Shown piece by piece: positions 1-10,928 of a stretch of DNA of 64,000 bases (positions are counted from its first letter, which is position 1; each line of letters opens with the position of its first letter). Position numbers and translations under genes: made by a program. Origin of the DNA: Bifiguratus adelaidae. Its lineage: Eukaryota > Mucoromycota > Endogonomycetes > Endogonales. The notes under the pieces are model-generated. The model worked only from the letters and a program-made list of their open reading frames with translations, ran no database searches and was not told where the DNA came from. The stretch lies in NCBI GenBank assembly GCA_002261195.1, contig MVBO01000048.1:1-64000 (forward strand), given 5' to 3'.

Positions 1-498
1 GCAGAAGTACTGTTCCAGGGCGATGAAGATGACGCGAGCGTAACATCCTGCATTCTTGATGTCCTATTGAAGGTATGTCGGATGCTAGTTGAGACAGACA
101 TGCTCGACGAAATGATTTTTTATGGTATTTGTCCGCTTTAGGTTCCCTCTGATCTACGGCGTCCCCTCGCCTCGTCATTGCTATTGATTGGCGGTACTAC
201 ACAGACACCAGGCTTTCAGTACCGCGTTCAAAGTGAGCTCATGCGTGCCCTATCGCAAACCGGTCCAGGATCTTCATACGCACGCCTAAGCGGAACCGCA
301 AAGTACCTGGCCTTTGCAGATGATCCCACGCAAGGAGGTCAAGGACGGGTGTTCATGCCCAATGTGCGGGGATGGGTCGGTGGATCGTTGATGGGCTCTC
401 TCAAAGCGACCGCCTTGGATATTGCTCGCGACAAGTATGACGGAACGTTGCCTGACTGGTCATTTGGACATTTAGGAGATGGCGATGTAATTCGATAG
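1..498 (+). CDS. Actin-related protein 10-like (dynactin Arp10/Arp11), 3' part
   Basis: Partial gene whose 5' end lies outside the window. Exons are <1..72 and 142..498, with a GT-AG intron of 69 nt between them. The visible C-terminal portion has actin-fold signatures: LIGGTTQTPGF resembles the actin phosphate-2/adenosine region (usually xxGGxxxxxGF), and a later RGWVGGSLMGSLK resembles the actin 'W-GGS-ASL' segment near the C-terminus. The divergence from actin, and the replacement of the usual C-terminal end, fit Arp10/Arp11, the pointed-end subunit of the dynactin complex that works with dynein on microtubules. This is a family inference from about 140 residues. Another divergent Arp (for example Arp4 or Arp8 type) cannot be fully excluded. 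Confidence 0.6.
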
Positions 499-620
499 AA
501 TGTATGCAAACCTTTTCTCCATTTAATGTACAATAATTCACACTGAAAGCACACATTGCGCTCGCAACATTGACTGTCGTCTGACAGAGGGAAAAGAGAT
601 CTGAAACTATGGTCATCTAC

Positions 621-1796
621 TCACGCCATCTGTTCGTCCTTCCCTTCGTTTTTCTCCGGTGACTTGTGATCAGTCAGAGACCCGTCTTCCTGTGCCTCGG
701 TGTCTCTTCCTTTAAACTTGATGTGTTGTTCGTAGAATTTGATCATCTAGGCAAGGTTGAGTGAATAAAAACAAGAGGAGGAATCATATACCTTAAAGGG
801 AGCATTCTTATTTATCGTATTGTTGGAGTGTACGCTCTTTGTTCCATCTTTCCTGGAGTGACGTGTGAGAGGTGTCACGCAACCATATCAATCCCCTTAC
901 CACAACACATAAACCAAATACCGGCCGTCCAGTCTATGATTCGTATCCTCGGCCACCGTGACGATTTCTTCAATATCCTTCTCCCAATCGTGTGATATTA
1001 TGGGCAATTTAGGAGCTCCAGCGATGACATCTTGTTCCTTGGATGCTTTCTCTAGTCGAGGAGATTTTGTCTTTTCGCGAGGTCGAGCAGCCGGGCTGGT
1101 GCGTTTTTTGCTCTGTGTTTTGCTCTTCTTGCCTTTTTTCTCCCAATATTCCTTTACAAACTCGGGACAATCTCTGCACACATGTGTGAGCCATCGCGGA
1201 CGGACTTGTAGTCTCACCGGCTTACTCTAATAACGTCTCCTCGGGTTCCCATGAAGCTTCCGACAAGGGGTAATTAAGCCACTTGACCAAGTATGTCTTT
1301 TGACCGGTCTGTACACGAGCGTTGAGTACGAGATCAGAGATCAGAGATCAAGTCAAACCCACATCCCTACCTTTTTGTTTGTCTTGCAGTCCAAGAGCTC
1401 CTCTACTTCGTATTCCGTTTCACCTCCACTCTCTTCGGAGCGATGAACCTCAGGGATAGGTGACTCCGCCTCATGGTTTGCCGTTGTATCATTCTGATGG
1501 GCTATAAAGAGAACCAACCGTCAGCAGCGATGGAATTTGACCACTCTGCGCGTCCTTGCACCCGAAACGCGGCTCGGATGAGGCCTACGGCCGCCTCTCA
1601 GTCATTCTCGTCACTGATTTTCTTTGACAAGGCAGGGTAGACCAGAGAACAACGAGATTCACGAACCGCATGTGCGTTCCATCCCACTTTCAGTTATAGA
1701 CTTACGCTTCGCATCAAGCTCGGGAGACTTCGCTCTGTGACCATTGATCCCCTGTACGTCTGTTACCAAAGAACCCTCCTTCATGTCAACATCCAT
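621..1796 (-). CDS. Heterochromatin protein 1 (HP1/Swi6-like), chromodomain plus chromoshadow domain
   Basis: Six exons, complement(621..746, 792..852, 901..1173, 1226..1308, 1371..1501, 1706..1796), giving 254 residues. The chromodomain spans about residues 53-102: YEVEELLDCKT leads into TYLVKWLNYPLSEASWEPEE, the aromatic-cage type fold that binds methylated H3K9. A Lys/Ser-rich hinge follows. The chromoshadow domain begins near KDIEEIVTVAED and continues with LVYVLWKDGTKSVH and KMIKFYEQHIKF, the dimerisation surface. All exon joins keep frame, and the two domain joins reproduce the family consensus exactly. The intron between exons 1 and 2 is 204 nt, longer than its neighbours. Known role of the family: heterochromatin formation and silencing in the nucleus. 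The start ATG at 1796 is the first in frame. Confidence 0.9.
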
Positions 1797-1945
1797 AGCT
1801 GCTGTAAGAGAGTCGCGTTGCTAGACGTCGCAAGGCATGTAAAACGCGACGCGCAAAAAATTGGAACACTTGCATGGAACACTTGCGATGAAACGAGGCA
1901 TTATAAGCTTAGATATAAAGGTTACAGAGGATATCCAGGACGAGC

Positions 1946-2663
1946 TCAATACTGCTCTCCTACAATGACCAACTCTACACCATCGTCTGTCCTATGTGCT
2001 TGGACACTGGCGAGATCCTTGACAATGTGATGAGCACCAGCGGCTCGCATCTGTTCTACAGTATGTGTAGTCAAGAGACCCAAGCATTGCATGCCTGCTG
2101 CAATGCCTGCTTTCACTCCTGCGGAAGCGTCTTCAATTACGATACAATCGCGTCCAGAATATCCCAATAACCTTCCAGCCGCCGTATATCCCTCTGGGGA
2201 TGCTTAGCAAAGATGCTATGTCGACTATTTACGTACCTGGATCAGGCTTACCCTTGGTCACCTTGTCAGCCGTGATGAGTACTTTGGGAATCTCCAGCTT
2301 TGTCTGTTCCAACCGCTTGTTGGCCATGTAATCGAGCGCACTTGTACAGATGGCATATTGGATGCCTTGTGCTTTGAGCGACTCCATGAGCTCCTTAACG
2401 CCAGGCAGCAGTTTGACACCTTCCGCTTGATCAGCTAGTCGCATTTCATAGAAGCGAGCGAGTTCTGGTGTGGCCTTGTCTGGCATGTGATCCATCATTG
2501 TCTCTAGACTAGGTCGACCATGGGATGTCTTGAGAATGAGCTCCGCGTCCAGATTATGTTCCTTGGCGATAGCTCTCCAATGTGCTTCTACACCCTCTGT
2601 AGTATCAATAAGCGTAGAGTCCAAATCGAATAAGAGACATTTGGCTTTGAGTATCGTTGGCAT
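1946..2663 (-). CDS. HAD-superfamily sugar/glycerol phosphatase (Gpp1/Dog1-like)
   Basis: Two exons, complement(1946..2193, 2237..2663), 224 residues. HAD motif I is LLFDLDSTLIDT at residues 9-20, with the nucleophile and acid Asp pair. Motif II is the ICTSA segment, motif III is the Lys in GKPDPE, which is created exactly across the splice, and motif IV is VIEDASAG. The cap-domain length and the STLIDT/IEDA wording match fungal DL-glycerol-3-phosphatases and 2-deoxyglucose-6-phosphatases (Gpp/Dog family). These dephosphorylate glycerol-3-phosphate or sugar phosphates in the cytosol, often for osmolyte production. Substrate cannot be decided from sequence alone. It lies head to head with the glucosylceramide synthase gene; the two start codons are about 160 bp apart. 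Confidence 0.8.
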
Positions 2664-2821
2664 GGCTAAGTGTAAGATTTATCGCCTTTTCCCTCCCATT
2701 GACCATTGACCTTTGGGTCATTCGAGACATTGGTACTCGGGGTTGTGGAGACTTCCACGTCAGGGGTAGTGTAGAGCATGAAGTGGTTTCAGGTAGGTTA
2801 CGGCAGGTCTGCTATTCATCT

Positions 2822-4414
2822 ATGGGGCTTGATCTCACCATGGCTCAGGATTGGACACTGGCGACAGCCATGGACCAACTTTATGCCAAACAAGTATACG
2901 ATGACATGAAACCCTACATCAACACGCTATTACCTCACACCTCAAGTTATGGAAGGGCTAAACTTGCGCTACTATCCCTTGGCGTCGCCTTTTACGTCTT
3001 CATCATTGGTTTATCTTTGCTAGGATTGTATATCAGGTGAGCTGGAGAGAGGTGCACTCAACTTACGATACTCATTTGTCGCCCTCGCTCAGTTTGACGC
3101 GGTATAGATCTAAACCTTCACCCAAGTCATCTCGATTACCACCCACAGAAGCACCACCTGTGTCTATTTTACGACCACTGAAGGGAGTCGATCTTAACTT
3201 ATATCAAAACCTCGAATCCACCTTTAAGCAAAGGTATCCCATTTTTGAACTCATCTTTTCCATCGCCGAAGCACAAGATCCAGCAAGACAAGTCGTGGAG
3301 CAATTGATGACAAAATATCCCAACGTAGACGCGAGACTCATCATTGGTAAGTTGTACGCGGTGCTATCGGAATGAATGTCGAGATCTGACCTGGCTCTGT
3401 AGGAGAAAAGATTGTGGGCAGTAATCCGAAAATCAACAATCTAATACGCTCTTATGAAACTGCGAAATACGACATTGTCTGGATTTGCGATTCCAATGTC
3501 TTTGTGGATGTCGATACGCTAGGACGATCGGTCGACGCGTTGACAAGTCCAGGTGTGGGTGTCGTTCACCACTTACCGCTGGCTGTCTTGCCCTCATCCT
3601 ATGGCGCCGAAGTCGAGCAGGTCTTTCTTGACACTAATCACGCCAAAATGTACATTGCCATCAACTACGTGGCCGTATCGTCCTGCGTGATGGGTAAGTC
3701 CAATCTCTACAGACGGTCGGATCTAGACAAGGCTGGCGGCTTGGCAGCGTTCGCCAACTTTATGGCGGAGGACAACCTAGTAGCCGATGCCATATGGAAG
3801 CAGGGCCTTTCACATGTGATGACCTGCGACACCGCATGCCAATCCATAGGCTACATGTCGCCGCGAGAATACTTGATGCGCCGTTCAAGGTGGCTCCGGG
3901 TCCGAAAGTACATTGTTACGGCAGCTACCTTGGTCGAACCATTCCAAGAGTGTGTTCTCACCGGCATCTATGGCGCAGCATCCTTTCATGCTCTATGGCC
4001 CAACATTAATCCATGGCGCTTCCTAACCACACACTTCATTCTTTGGTTTTGCATCGATTATACATTATTCCACACCTTTCTCGCATCACAATCCATGCAA
4101 CATCCCAACAAAACCATGCCATTCCACAAATTTCTTCGCGCGTGGATCACACGGGAAGTCTGTGCCTTGCCCATCTGGTGCTATGCCATGGCAGGTACAA
4201 GAATTCGATGGCGAGGCAGTTATTACCGTCTGCGCATGGACGGCAGTGGCGTTCCCTATGTAGAAAGGCCCCTCAAGAAGTGGGTCAAGGGAAGCGGCAA
4301 GAAACTCGTTGAATATATTGGATCACCCATCCTGGTAAGTGGACCGTCTGTGTCTGAACTCAAACTGACCCATTCTTTCTTTAGAATGGTAATAGTAGCA
4401 CGAATACATCATAG
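2822..4414 (+). CDS. Ceramide glucosyltransferase (glucosylceramide synthase, GT21)
   Basis: Four exons, join(2822..3036, 3093..3346, 3403..4334, 4385..4414), 476 residues. An N-terminal hydrophobic segment (AFYVFIIGLSLLGLYI) anchors the enzyme. PPVSILRPLKGVD starts the GT-A glycosyltransferase domain. WICDSNVFVD carries the D2-type motif, MAEDNL the D3 aspartate, and RRSRWLRVRK the (Q/R)XXRW motif that closes the family signature. Further hydrophobic stretches follow in the C-terminal third. The family transfers glucose from UDP-glucose to ceramide in Golgi/ER membranes, making glucosylceramide for fungal membranes and growth. The last exon encodes only nine residues plus stop. I chose ATG 2822; ATG 2840 is an alternative, and an upstream in-frame ATG at 2663 would add an improbable leader. 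Confidence 0.9.
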
Positions 4415-4515
4415 AGAGACCGTGTAAATCTTGTTGCATGTAGAAAAGCAACACAATCGCCCCCGTGTGCTTGATTCCAAATTCACCCAATTTGTGCTTG
4501 TTTTGTGCTTGGACC

Positions 4516-5260
4516 ATGTTGCGACACATTAGCAGACGAGTGACTAGTCGAGTCCCGGTAGTCAGGGTAAATGCCATGTCCTCATGGCCTTCACGCTACG
4601 CCATGCCCCTGACACGACGCGCTCCGCTTCCGCCCACGTCATGGCCGAGATCGCGTAGAGTCATGGCGTCCGCGATCCGCGCCAACACCTACACGGTGAG
4701 GTAAGACCGACTATACCCACTCCATAAGCTGTTTTTCACCTATGTGCCCCAGCAACCTATCGGATGCCGAGTATCATCAATATTCTGACAAGGCGTTTGA
4801 ACTCATGGTGGAGTATCTGGAAGAAATAGGCGATACATGTGATCTACCAGGTTTTGATATCGAGTATAGCGTGAGTAGAAGTGGGTTTTGCGCGACCGGG
4901 ACTCATGTACGGGTAGCAAGGTGTCATGACGTTAAGACTTGGGTCACATGGGACCTATGTCATCAACAAACAACCGCCCAATAAGCAGATTTGGCTATCC
5001 TCTCCCAAAAGGTAAGTAGCAAGTGAATATGGATGGGGTTGGAGGTCTAATGCGGGCCTATGTACAGTGGTCCAAAGCGCTACGACTTTGATAAAAAACA
5101 CCAGAAATGGTTCTATGGTCGAGACAATCATACCCTTGATGAATTACTCAATGAGGAACTGACCGACATCTTTAAGCAGCGCATTGAGGTTCCGTTAACC
5201 GAGGTAGGTCATCGTCAATGTTATCCTCGGAGCTCACTGCTAAACTTGGTTCGACAGTAA
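4516..5260 (+). CDS. Frataxin, mitochondrial iron-sulfur cluster assembly factor (Yfh1-like)
   Basis: Five exons, join(4516..4700, 4753..4870, 4917..5011, 5068..5203, 5258..5260), 178 residues. The first 60 residues are Arg/Ser-rich and lack acidic residues, as expected of a mitochondrial presequence. The frataxin domain follows: [20 protein letters not shown] with its acidic ridge, [36 protein letters not shown] and SGPKRYDFD. The splice joins reproduce the family consensus. The family acts in the mitochondrial matrix with Isu1/Nfs1 in Fe-S assembly. Oddity: the proposed last intron (5204..5257, 54 nt) lies directly before the stop, and because it is a multiple of three, retention would add 18 residues and end at the same stop codon. 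The 3' end overlaps the Arp6 coding region on the other strand. Confidence 0.92.
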
Positions 5261-7000
5261 TAACTTCCGTGCTCATGGTACTCTTTGCGGGTGACCGCAT
5301 GTCTTCGAAACATTGCTTCCGAGGATCCCAATGTTGCGCCTCCGATCCACGGATACGTGATTGGGCTGTTCTTGACTGTCAGTGAGAGGCATCAGACACC
5401 AGCACTTACTCTATCGGCTTGGAGACGCGCATCATGTATTCACTAGGTACCAGTTGCCGAAGATCGCGTTCACTACCATCATCAGATCAATGTTCCATTC
5501 ATCCTCGTCCACCATTATTCATCCACTCACATTCTCTCTTTAAACCCCCGAAAGTTTGCGTTTCCTCCAATTAGTACAATGTTGGCATAGAGCGGGCCAT
5601 GTAATTCTACAACGATAGATGAGGTTTTGTTTGCCAAGCTCCTTGGCTATTATCTCACCTTCTGGACAGGATTGAACCGATTCTACCATAGCTTCCACGA
5701 TACCGCTCTGTGGCATACCAATATCGGAGGGATGAAAGAGGATTTCGGGGATAGCGATACGTTCATTGTTCAACGTCAACAATTGTTCATTGTTGGAACT
5801 GAGTGATTTTGTGCCCGTCTCAGATCGTGGCTACATGTTGAATCAGCGCTGGCTATGGTTCTCGCAGACTTACCTTGATGTATCCTTTCTTGTTGGTTGA
5901 AAAGTCCGGAAGAACATAGTCAACGGCAATGCCGTGCCCTTGTGGCTTTCTAAGACACTGATAAGTGGATGGAAGTGAAAAGCAACGCATGTGACCAACA
6001 TACCGAGCATTCTCTAGGTCCCTCATAAAATCTTGCGAGACAAAGCAGCAAGTCTCCTTAACATCGTTGACGAGATACGTTTCCTCCATCATATCATAGT
6101 ACCTTGTGCCATGAGGAATCGGTCATTACTGGGTGACCGGGCCGACTTACCGGAAGGATATCAGTTCCTTGAGCGTATTCGTCAGGAGTTTGCCGCCAAC
6201 ATTGATTCTGAAACCATCTTGTAAGCTTTGCCATACATCAAGTCCGTCTAACGTACCGTTTAACGCCTTCTGCTACAATCTTTCCCCGGCACATGGGCAC
6301 ACAATGCGTAAAAGAGTATCCAGAGTCAACGACCAGGACACATTCTGGAGAAGATACGGCTTGGTGGTCTCCAAAGAGCGCAGAGACGTTATTCACCGTG
6401 GACAATTGCGCCGCTGTCAAGTCAATGCCGTTAGCGTGCGCATCAAAGGTATCCACTCCACATACGTGTAGATCGTAGGTAAGATTTGAAATCATACTCT
6501 TCAAAGATGATTTCATTGTACATTTCTTGAACATTGGGTAAATTAAAGTATGGCTCGGTGAGAATCAGACTACTGTCTTGCGTAGAGCACTACATCCATG
6601 TCAATGACGCGATGACAAGCGTCAGCACGACTTACGTGAAGCACCTCCTTTGAAAATGTCCTGTCCCATACTTGCTTCTCTACTTCCCAATTCGTCAGAA
6701 TACCCTGCGTAACCGATAGGTTAGAGACGTCGCCATCTTTTGCCCATCAAACCTACCTTTTCAAATCCAAGTCGATAGTATAAACCCGAAAAGTCTCGGC
6801 ACGTTGCCAGCTGGTCTCCGATAAAGGTCCTGCGATCGCTTTTCCCTCGAGTAATATAGTTTGGTATAAGTCTAATGAGCAAAATCAGTCTCAAGTCATC
6901 GTCAGCAGCTCCTCAAGCATACTCACTTTGGATCCACGTGCACTCCGGCCACACCAGCCTTCAACGTATACGCGCCATTATCAAACACGACCACCGTCAT
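5221..7000 (-). CDS. ARP6: Actin-related protein 6 (SWR1 complex subunit)
   Basis: Twelve small exons, complement(5221..5365, 5410..5472, 5531..5606, 5659..5830, 5874..5949, 6004..6102, 6151..6207, 6257..6413, 6466..6589, 6636..6704, 6757..6871, 6927..7000), 408 residues, close to the ~400-440 usual for Arp6. Family segments in order are [13 protein letters not shown] (nucleotide-binding loop), [39 protein letters not shown] (second phosphate loop), [46 protein letters not shown] and PITYPWIGG. Every splice keeps the frame. Arp6 is a core subunit of the SWR1 remodeller that deposits H2A.Z in nuclear chromatin. The C-terminal coding exon overlaps the last 40 bases of the frataxin gene. The start codon lies 79 bp from the divergent ATP synthase d gene. 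Confidence 0.93.
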
Positions 7001-7079
7001 GAAGCACGCGTCAATTTTGTCTACGTCATCTTTTTTTAAATACACAAACAACTGTGCGCTTTCGTCTGTTGTTGTGCAC

Positions 7080-7756
7080 ATGGCGACTAGGGCAGTGAAG
7101 ACGATTGATTGGACCAGACTTGCATCTAGTCTGCGGCTAAACAAGGAAGCCGTTGCTTCTTTGCAAGCTTTCCGCAAGCGCAATGAAGAAGCTCGTCGGG
7201 TGATCAACGACCTCGCTGAACAAAAAACCGATGTCGACTTTGCCTACTACCGATCGGTCTTGAAGAACCAAGATATTGCAGCACAGGCCGAGAAGACCTT
7301 CAAGGAGTTCAAGCCTACTACCTACAGTGTTGATGCTCAAATCGCCAATATCGAAAAGTTTGAGGCTGCCGCTGTAAGTAGCGCTCGCTGATGGAGAGAT
7401 GGAGTCATCCGCCTCTTGCTGACCAATATGCATTCGTGAAACTCAACCATCATCATTTTACAGGTCGAGAGAGCGCAAAACACTGTCAAGCAAGTTGAGT
7501 CCGAGTTGGCTGATCTTAACCAAGCCTTGAAGGACATCGAGTCCACAAGACCGGTTGAGCAACTTACGGTAAGTTTAGCGCAAATCGCAGTGGATGAATT
7601 GGATAAATGAGCCTGTAATGACACGCTCTCCTCCAGGTGGATGATGTCTTGATTGCCAAGCCTGATCTCAACGAGAAGGTCGAACGAATGTTGCAAAAGG
7701 GCAAATGGTCGGTGCCTGGATACAAGGAGAAGTTTGGTGATATCTCTTACTTCTAA
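7080..7756 (+). CDS. ATP7: Mitochondrial F1Fo ATP synthase subunit d (Atp7)
   Basis: Three exons, join(7080..7373, 7464..7568, 7637..7756), 172 residues; all introns are phase 0. The N-terminus ATRAVKTIDWTRLASSL is the family hallmark. A long charged helical stretch follows, then VSPGYKEKFG-like WSVPGYKEKFGDISYF at the C-terminus. Subunit d is a stator-stalk component that links F1 to Fo in the inner mitochondrial membrane. I chose ATG 7080 because the family starts within a few residues of the conserved IDW; an upstream in-frame ATG at 6999 would add 27 residues and overlap the Arp6 start on the opposite strand. The gene shares a very short divergent promoter with Arp6. Confidence 0.93.
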
Positions 7757-8159
7757 GTCACTTGGAGAGACTTTGTGTGTAGTATAGTCAGGGACGCTTT
7801 GCCATGTGAAAAGCTGCCTGACGCTGGATGCCCCAATATATCATTCTAGAGCATACTTTTTATATCGCCTTGCTTTTCTTAGCATTGTCAGAGACCTGCA
7901 GCCGTTTATCTACTCAACTCGTTCAATTTGACCATAGCAGACCAGTCAATGGATGAACGTGCCATAAGCTTTCTTTTCCTCTCACTCCCCTTACACGTGA
8001 TATGACTGATGTCACTCGCTCCACTGCCTTTTCTTGCCTGCAAAAAATTCGCTTCTCTCGCGTGTTACTGAAACGTATAGATCTACGCCGATTACCCAGT
8101 CCATTACCCTCGTTCCATAACCGCTTTCACTACGCACTACCCCTTTGTCACTGCACGCC
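7757..8159. other. Intergenic region without recognisable gene
   Basis: Holds the ATP7 3' UTR and the leader of the eIF4E-like gene. I see pyrimidine-rich tracts close to 8000-8060 and no RNA gene, repeat or conserved coding segment. Confidence 0.6.
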
Positions 8160-9298
8160 ATGGAAAACAGGAACGCATGGGCTGCCCGCAAGATGCCGTG
8201 AGTACATGGGTTGTTATTGGTCTCATGTCGGGGTCGTTGCTAACGTTGATCTGGACAAGGACCAGAGCGCCTTCTTTCCCACCAAAACAGCCAGTCCAGA
8301 GCGTACCCAAGGAACCAACGCCGTCGCCACCTTCCGTCAATTCGTCGTCGTCAACGAAGTTGATTCAGCTCCAACGAACTTCGCAAGCACCGCAATCGGT
8401 CTCGACGCCGCCACCAGTCTCAAAGCTCAGTAGCCTCAAACAGTCTGGACCGAGCGGCGCGCTAACGAATGCTGCGCGCAGCAAAGGCGACGATAAGCCA
8501 TTTGCCTCGAAAAGCCCTACTGGTGTCATCCATCCCATCTCCTCAACAACCTCTTTTCCACCAGCAGCCGACAACTGCATGATTCACCCACTTCACTACA
8601 CATGGGTGTTTTGGTTCATGCACCGATCGCCTGGCGCAAAGATACAAAATTACGAAAAAGAAATGAAGAAGATTGCCGTGTTTGCCTCTGTTGAATCCTT
8701 TTGGTCCGTTTTTTCACACTTACGACGACCTCATGAACTACCCAACATTAGCGACTATCATCTGTTCAAGGAAGGTGTTCGGCCCGTTTGGGAGGTATGT
8801 ATGCCGTGCGCGCAGATGCCATGAAGCCCTACGAGATCTCATTTTATGTTAGGACGATGCGAATATCAATGGAGGTAAATGGATCGTGCGATTAAAGAAG
8901 GGTCTCGCTAGCCGATATTGGGAGGATTTGGTAGGTCGAATGATGAGTGCGCTCCTCTCACCGCATCTAACCTTGGTTCTCAGGTCCTTGCCATCATTGG
9001 AGATCAGTTTGATGTTGGACAAGAGATATGCGGAGCCGTTCTATCGATTCGGAACTCTGAAGACATCTTGTCTGTGTGGAATCAAAGCGCCCACGAAGGC
9101 AGGATTAATCTCAAGATACGGTAGGTGCCACAGGATGTAATCTTGTCTCGAATTGTCCTCCCTTATGACTCTTGTGATTTTAGCGATACCCTGAAACGCG
9201 TCTTGAGCTTGCCTCCAGATACGGTCATGGAGTACAAGACACATAATGATGCCTTGAAAGACAATTCTAGCTTCCGTAACACTGATGTCTTTCGGTGA
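8160..9298 (+). CDS. eIF4E-family cap-binding protein, 4EHP/eIF4E2-like
   Basis: Five exons, join(8160..8197, 8260..8794, 8853..8930, 8984..9120, 9184..9298), 300 residues. The first ~130 residues are Pro/Ser-rich and low complexity. The cap-binding domain begins at HPLHYTWVFWF. Segments FASVESFWSVFSHL, DYHLFKEGVRPVWEDDAN, NGGKWIVRLKKGLASRYWEDL, GEICGAV-like GQEICGAVLSIR and RDTLKRVLSLPPDTVMEYKTH match animal and fungal 4EHP far better than the translation factor eIF4E1. The family binds the mRNA 5' cap but commonly represses translation. The residue equivalent to human eIF4E Trp43 is kept as Trp, whereas that of Trp56 is Tyr, a mixture of class I and class II features. The first exon (13 codons) is inferred from its splice consensus; a start at 8177 without that intron is possible. 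Confidence 0.88.
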
Positions 9299-9354
9299 AA
9301 AGGTACGAATTTGACACTTAATAAATTCGTACTTTCTATGTAGTCTTTGCCACG

Positions 9355-10840
9355 ATGTTATTACGTGTCATGTCTCGGTCACTACGGACAATGTTGCGAG
9401 TCCCGGGCAGGCAGTTGCCTATACCTAGAACATATCCAACACATATATTCCGAAAGCACTATGTGCCAGTACCACGAATATCTCGGCAAGGCGAAGCAGG
9501 TAAGAAGACTGCAAAGTGCACAGTTGGGCGTCTTGCTAACGTGCTTCGCGACAGCTCGACGCTTACCCAGTCGATATGCAGTAGAGTCGGTACAACGCCG
9601 TACCATTCCGATGGGCCAACAAGTATTGGAGCAACCACCGGAACAGTTAGCCAAGCAAGGTGGTTATATTGCCCATTCACCGACGTTTAGTGAACACCCA
9701 GAGAGTACGGCCGTCAGCATCCCAACAAGTCCAGATGCGGTGCTGAAACCTGGATCGAACGGGGCAGCATTGCTTTCGAATTCTGCTCTCGTCATTGGAC
9801 GTCAGCTTGAGATGCTAAATGTGTTTATGGTAGGTTCAAGGCGGCACCGGGGTAACGTGATCTAACTTGAACTAGGGATTTGAACAAGCAAACAAGTACG
9901 CCATCATGAATCCCGATGGTCAACACGTTGGATTTATCGCAGAGGAGGAATCGTTTGCGTCCTCGGTCAGCCGACAGTTTCTGAGGACGCATAGACGATT
10001 CAATGCGACGGTGATGGATGCCAGTGGCAACATCGTATTCAAGGTATGTCTGCCTATACAAATCGTGGAGAATTCTATGCTGATGCCCTGTAGATCCATC
10101 GACCATTCCAATGGATAAATAGCAGAATCTACATCTCCACCGCGAACGATGAGATCATAGGCGAAGTACAGCAAACATGGCATGCATGGCGCCGTCGATA
10201 CGATCTATTCGTCAATCGAAGGCAATTTGCTCAAATCGACGAAGGACTTTTCGCCTGGGATTTTTATCTTCGCGATGAACAGGGTGGCCTATTGGGCAAC
10301 GTCAACAGAAACTTTGTTGGATTTGCACGAGAGCTCTTTACGGACACGGGACAATACGTCCTTCGTATGGATGCTGTAGAAGGCGCCGCGCGAGGTTTGA
10401 CGTTAGACGAGCGTGCTGTGACGCTTGCTTGTGCTATTTCCATTGATTTTGACTACTTTTCGCGACATTCGCATGCTGGATCACCCGGTTTCATGCCCTT
10501 ACCCTTTTGGGGTTACGGAGAACCGGTGGAACGTTCAGAAACACCGGCAGAGGCTGGCTCTGGCACTGTTGGTGGCGTAGCTGGTGCCGGTATGCAAGCA
10601 GGGGCAAGCGCTGGTACAGGCGCCGCCGCTGGTGCTGGAGCTGATGCATCCAATTCACACTACCCGCCCTTCGAAAAACCGCGGGAACATCCGTTTGGTG
10701 AGCAACAGACATACAACGATGAGGAAGACATTTGGGCCGAGGATCCTGGTGTGTATTCGCCGCCAGACGACAATGCGGGCTGGAATTGGAATCCATTTGG
10801 TGGCCAATCTGGAGGAGATGGGGACGATGATTGGTTTTAA
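9355..10840 (+). CDS. Phospholipid scramblase-like mitochondrial protein (Aim25 family)
   Basis: Four exons, join(9355..9499, 9555..9829, 9876..10043, 10094..10840), 444 residues. The N-terminus (LLRVMSRSLRTMLRVPGRQ) is Arg/Ser-rich with no acidic residues, which fits a mitochondrial targeting presequence. The scramblase/tubby-like beta-barrel domain runs from about residue 115: LEMLNVFMGFEQANKYAIMNPDG, HRPFQWINSRIYI and EVQQTWHAWRRRYDLFVNR are characteristic of Aim25 and PLSCR relatives. Near residue 350 the FDYFSRHS segment precedes a Gly/Ala-rich tail (GAGMQAGASAGTGAAAGAGA) and an acidic C-terminus. In yeast, Aim25 affects mitochondrial inheritance and oxidative stress tolerance; the biochemical activity is uncertain. 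It starts 56 bp after the previous gene on the same strand. Confidence 0.85.
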
Positions 10841-10928
10841 GGCATTTAGAAGCTAAAATCACAGCACATGTATAAAAGTATGATACAATAGAATTTTTTC
10901 AAATCATCTTGCATCTTCGCCCGCGCGA

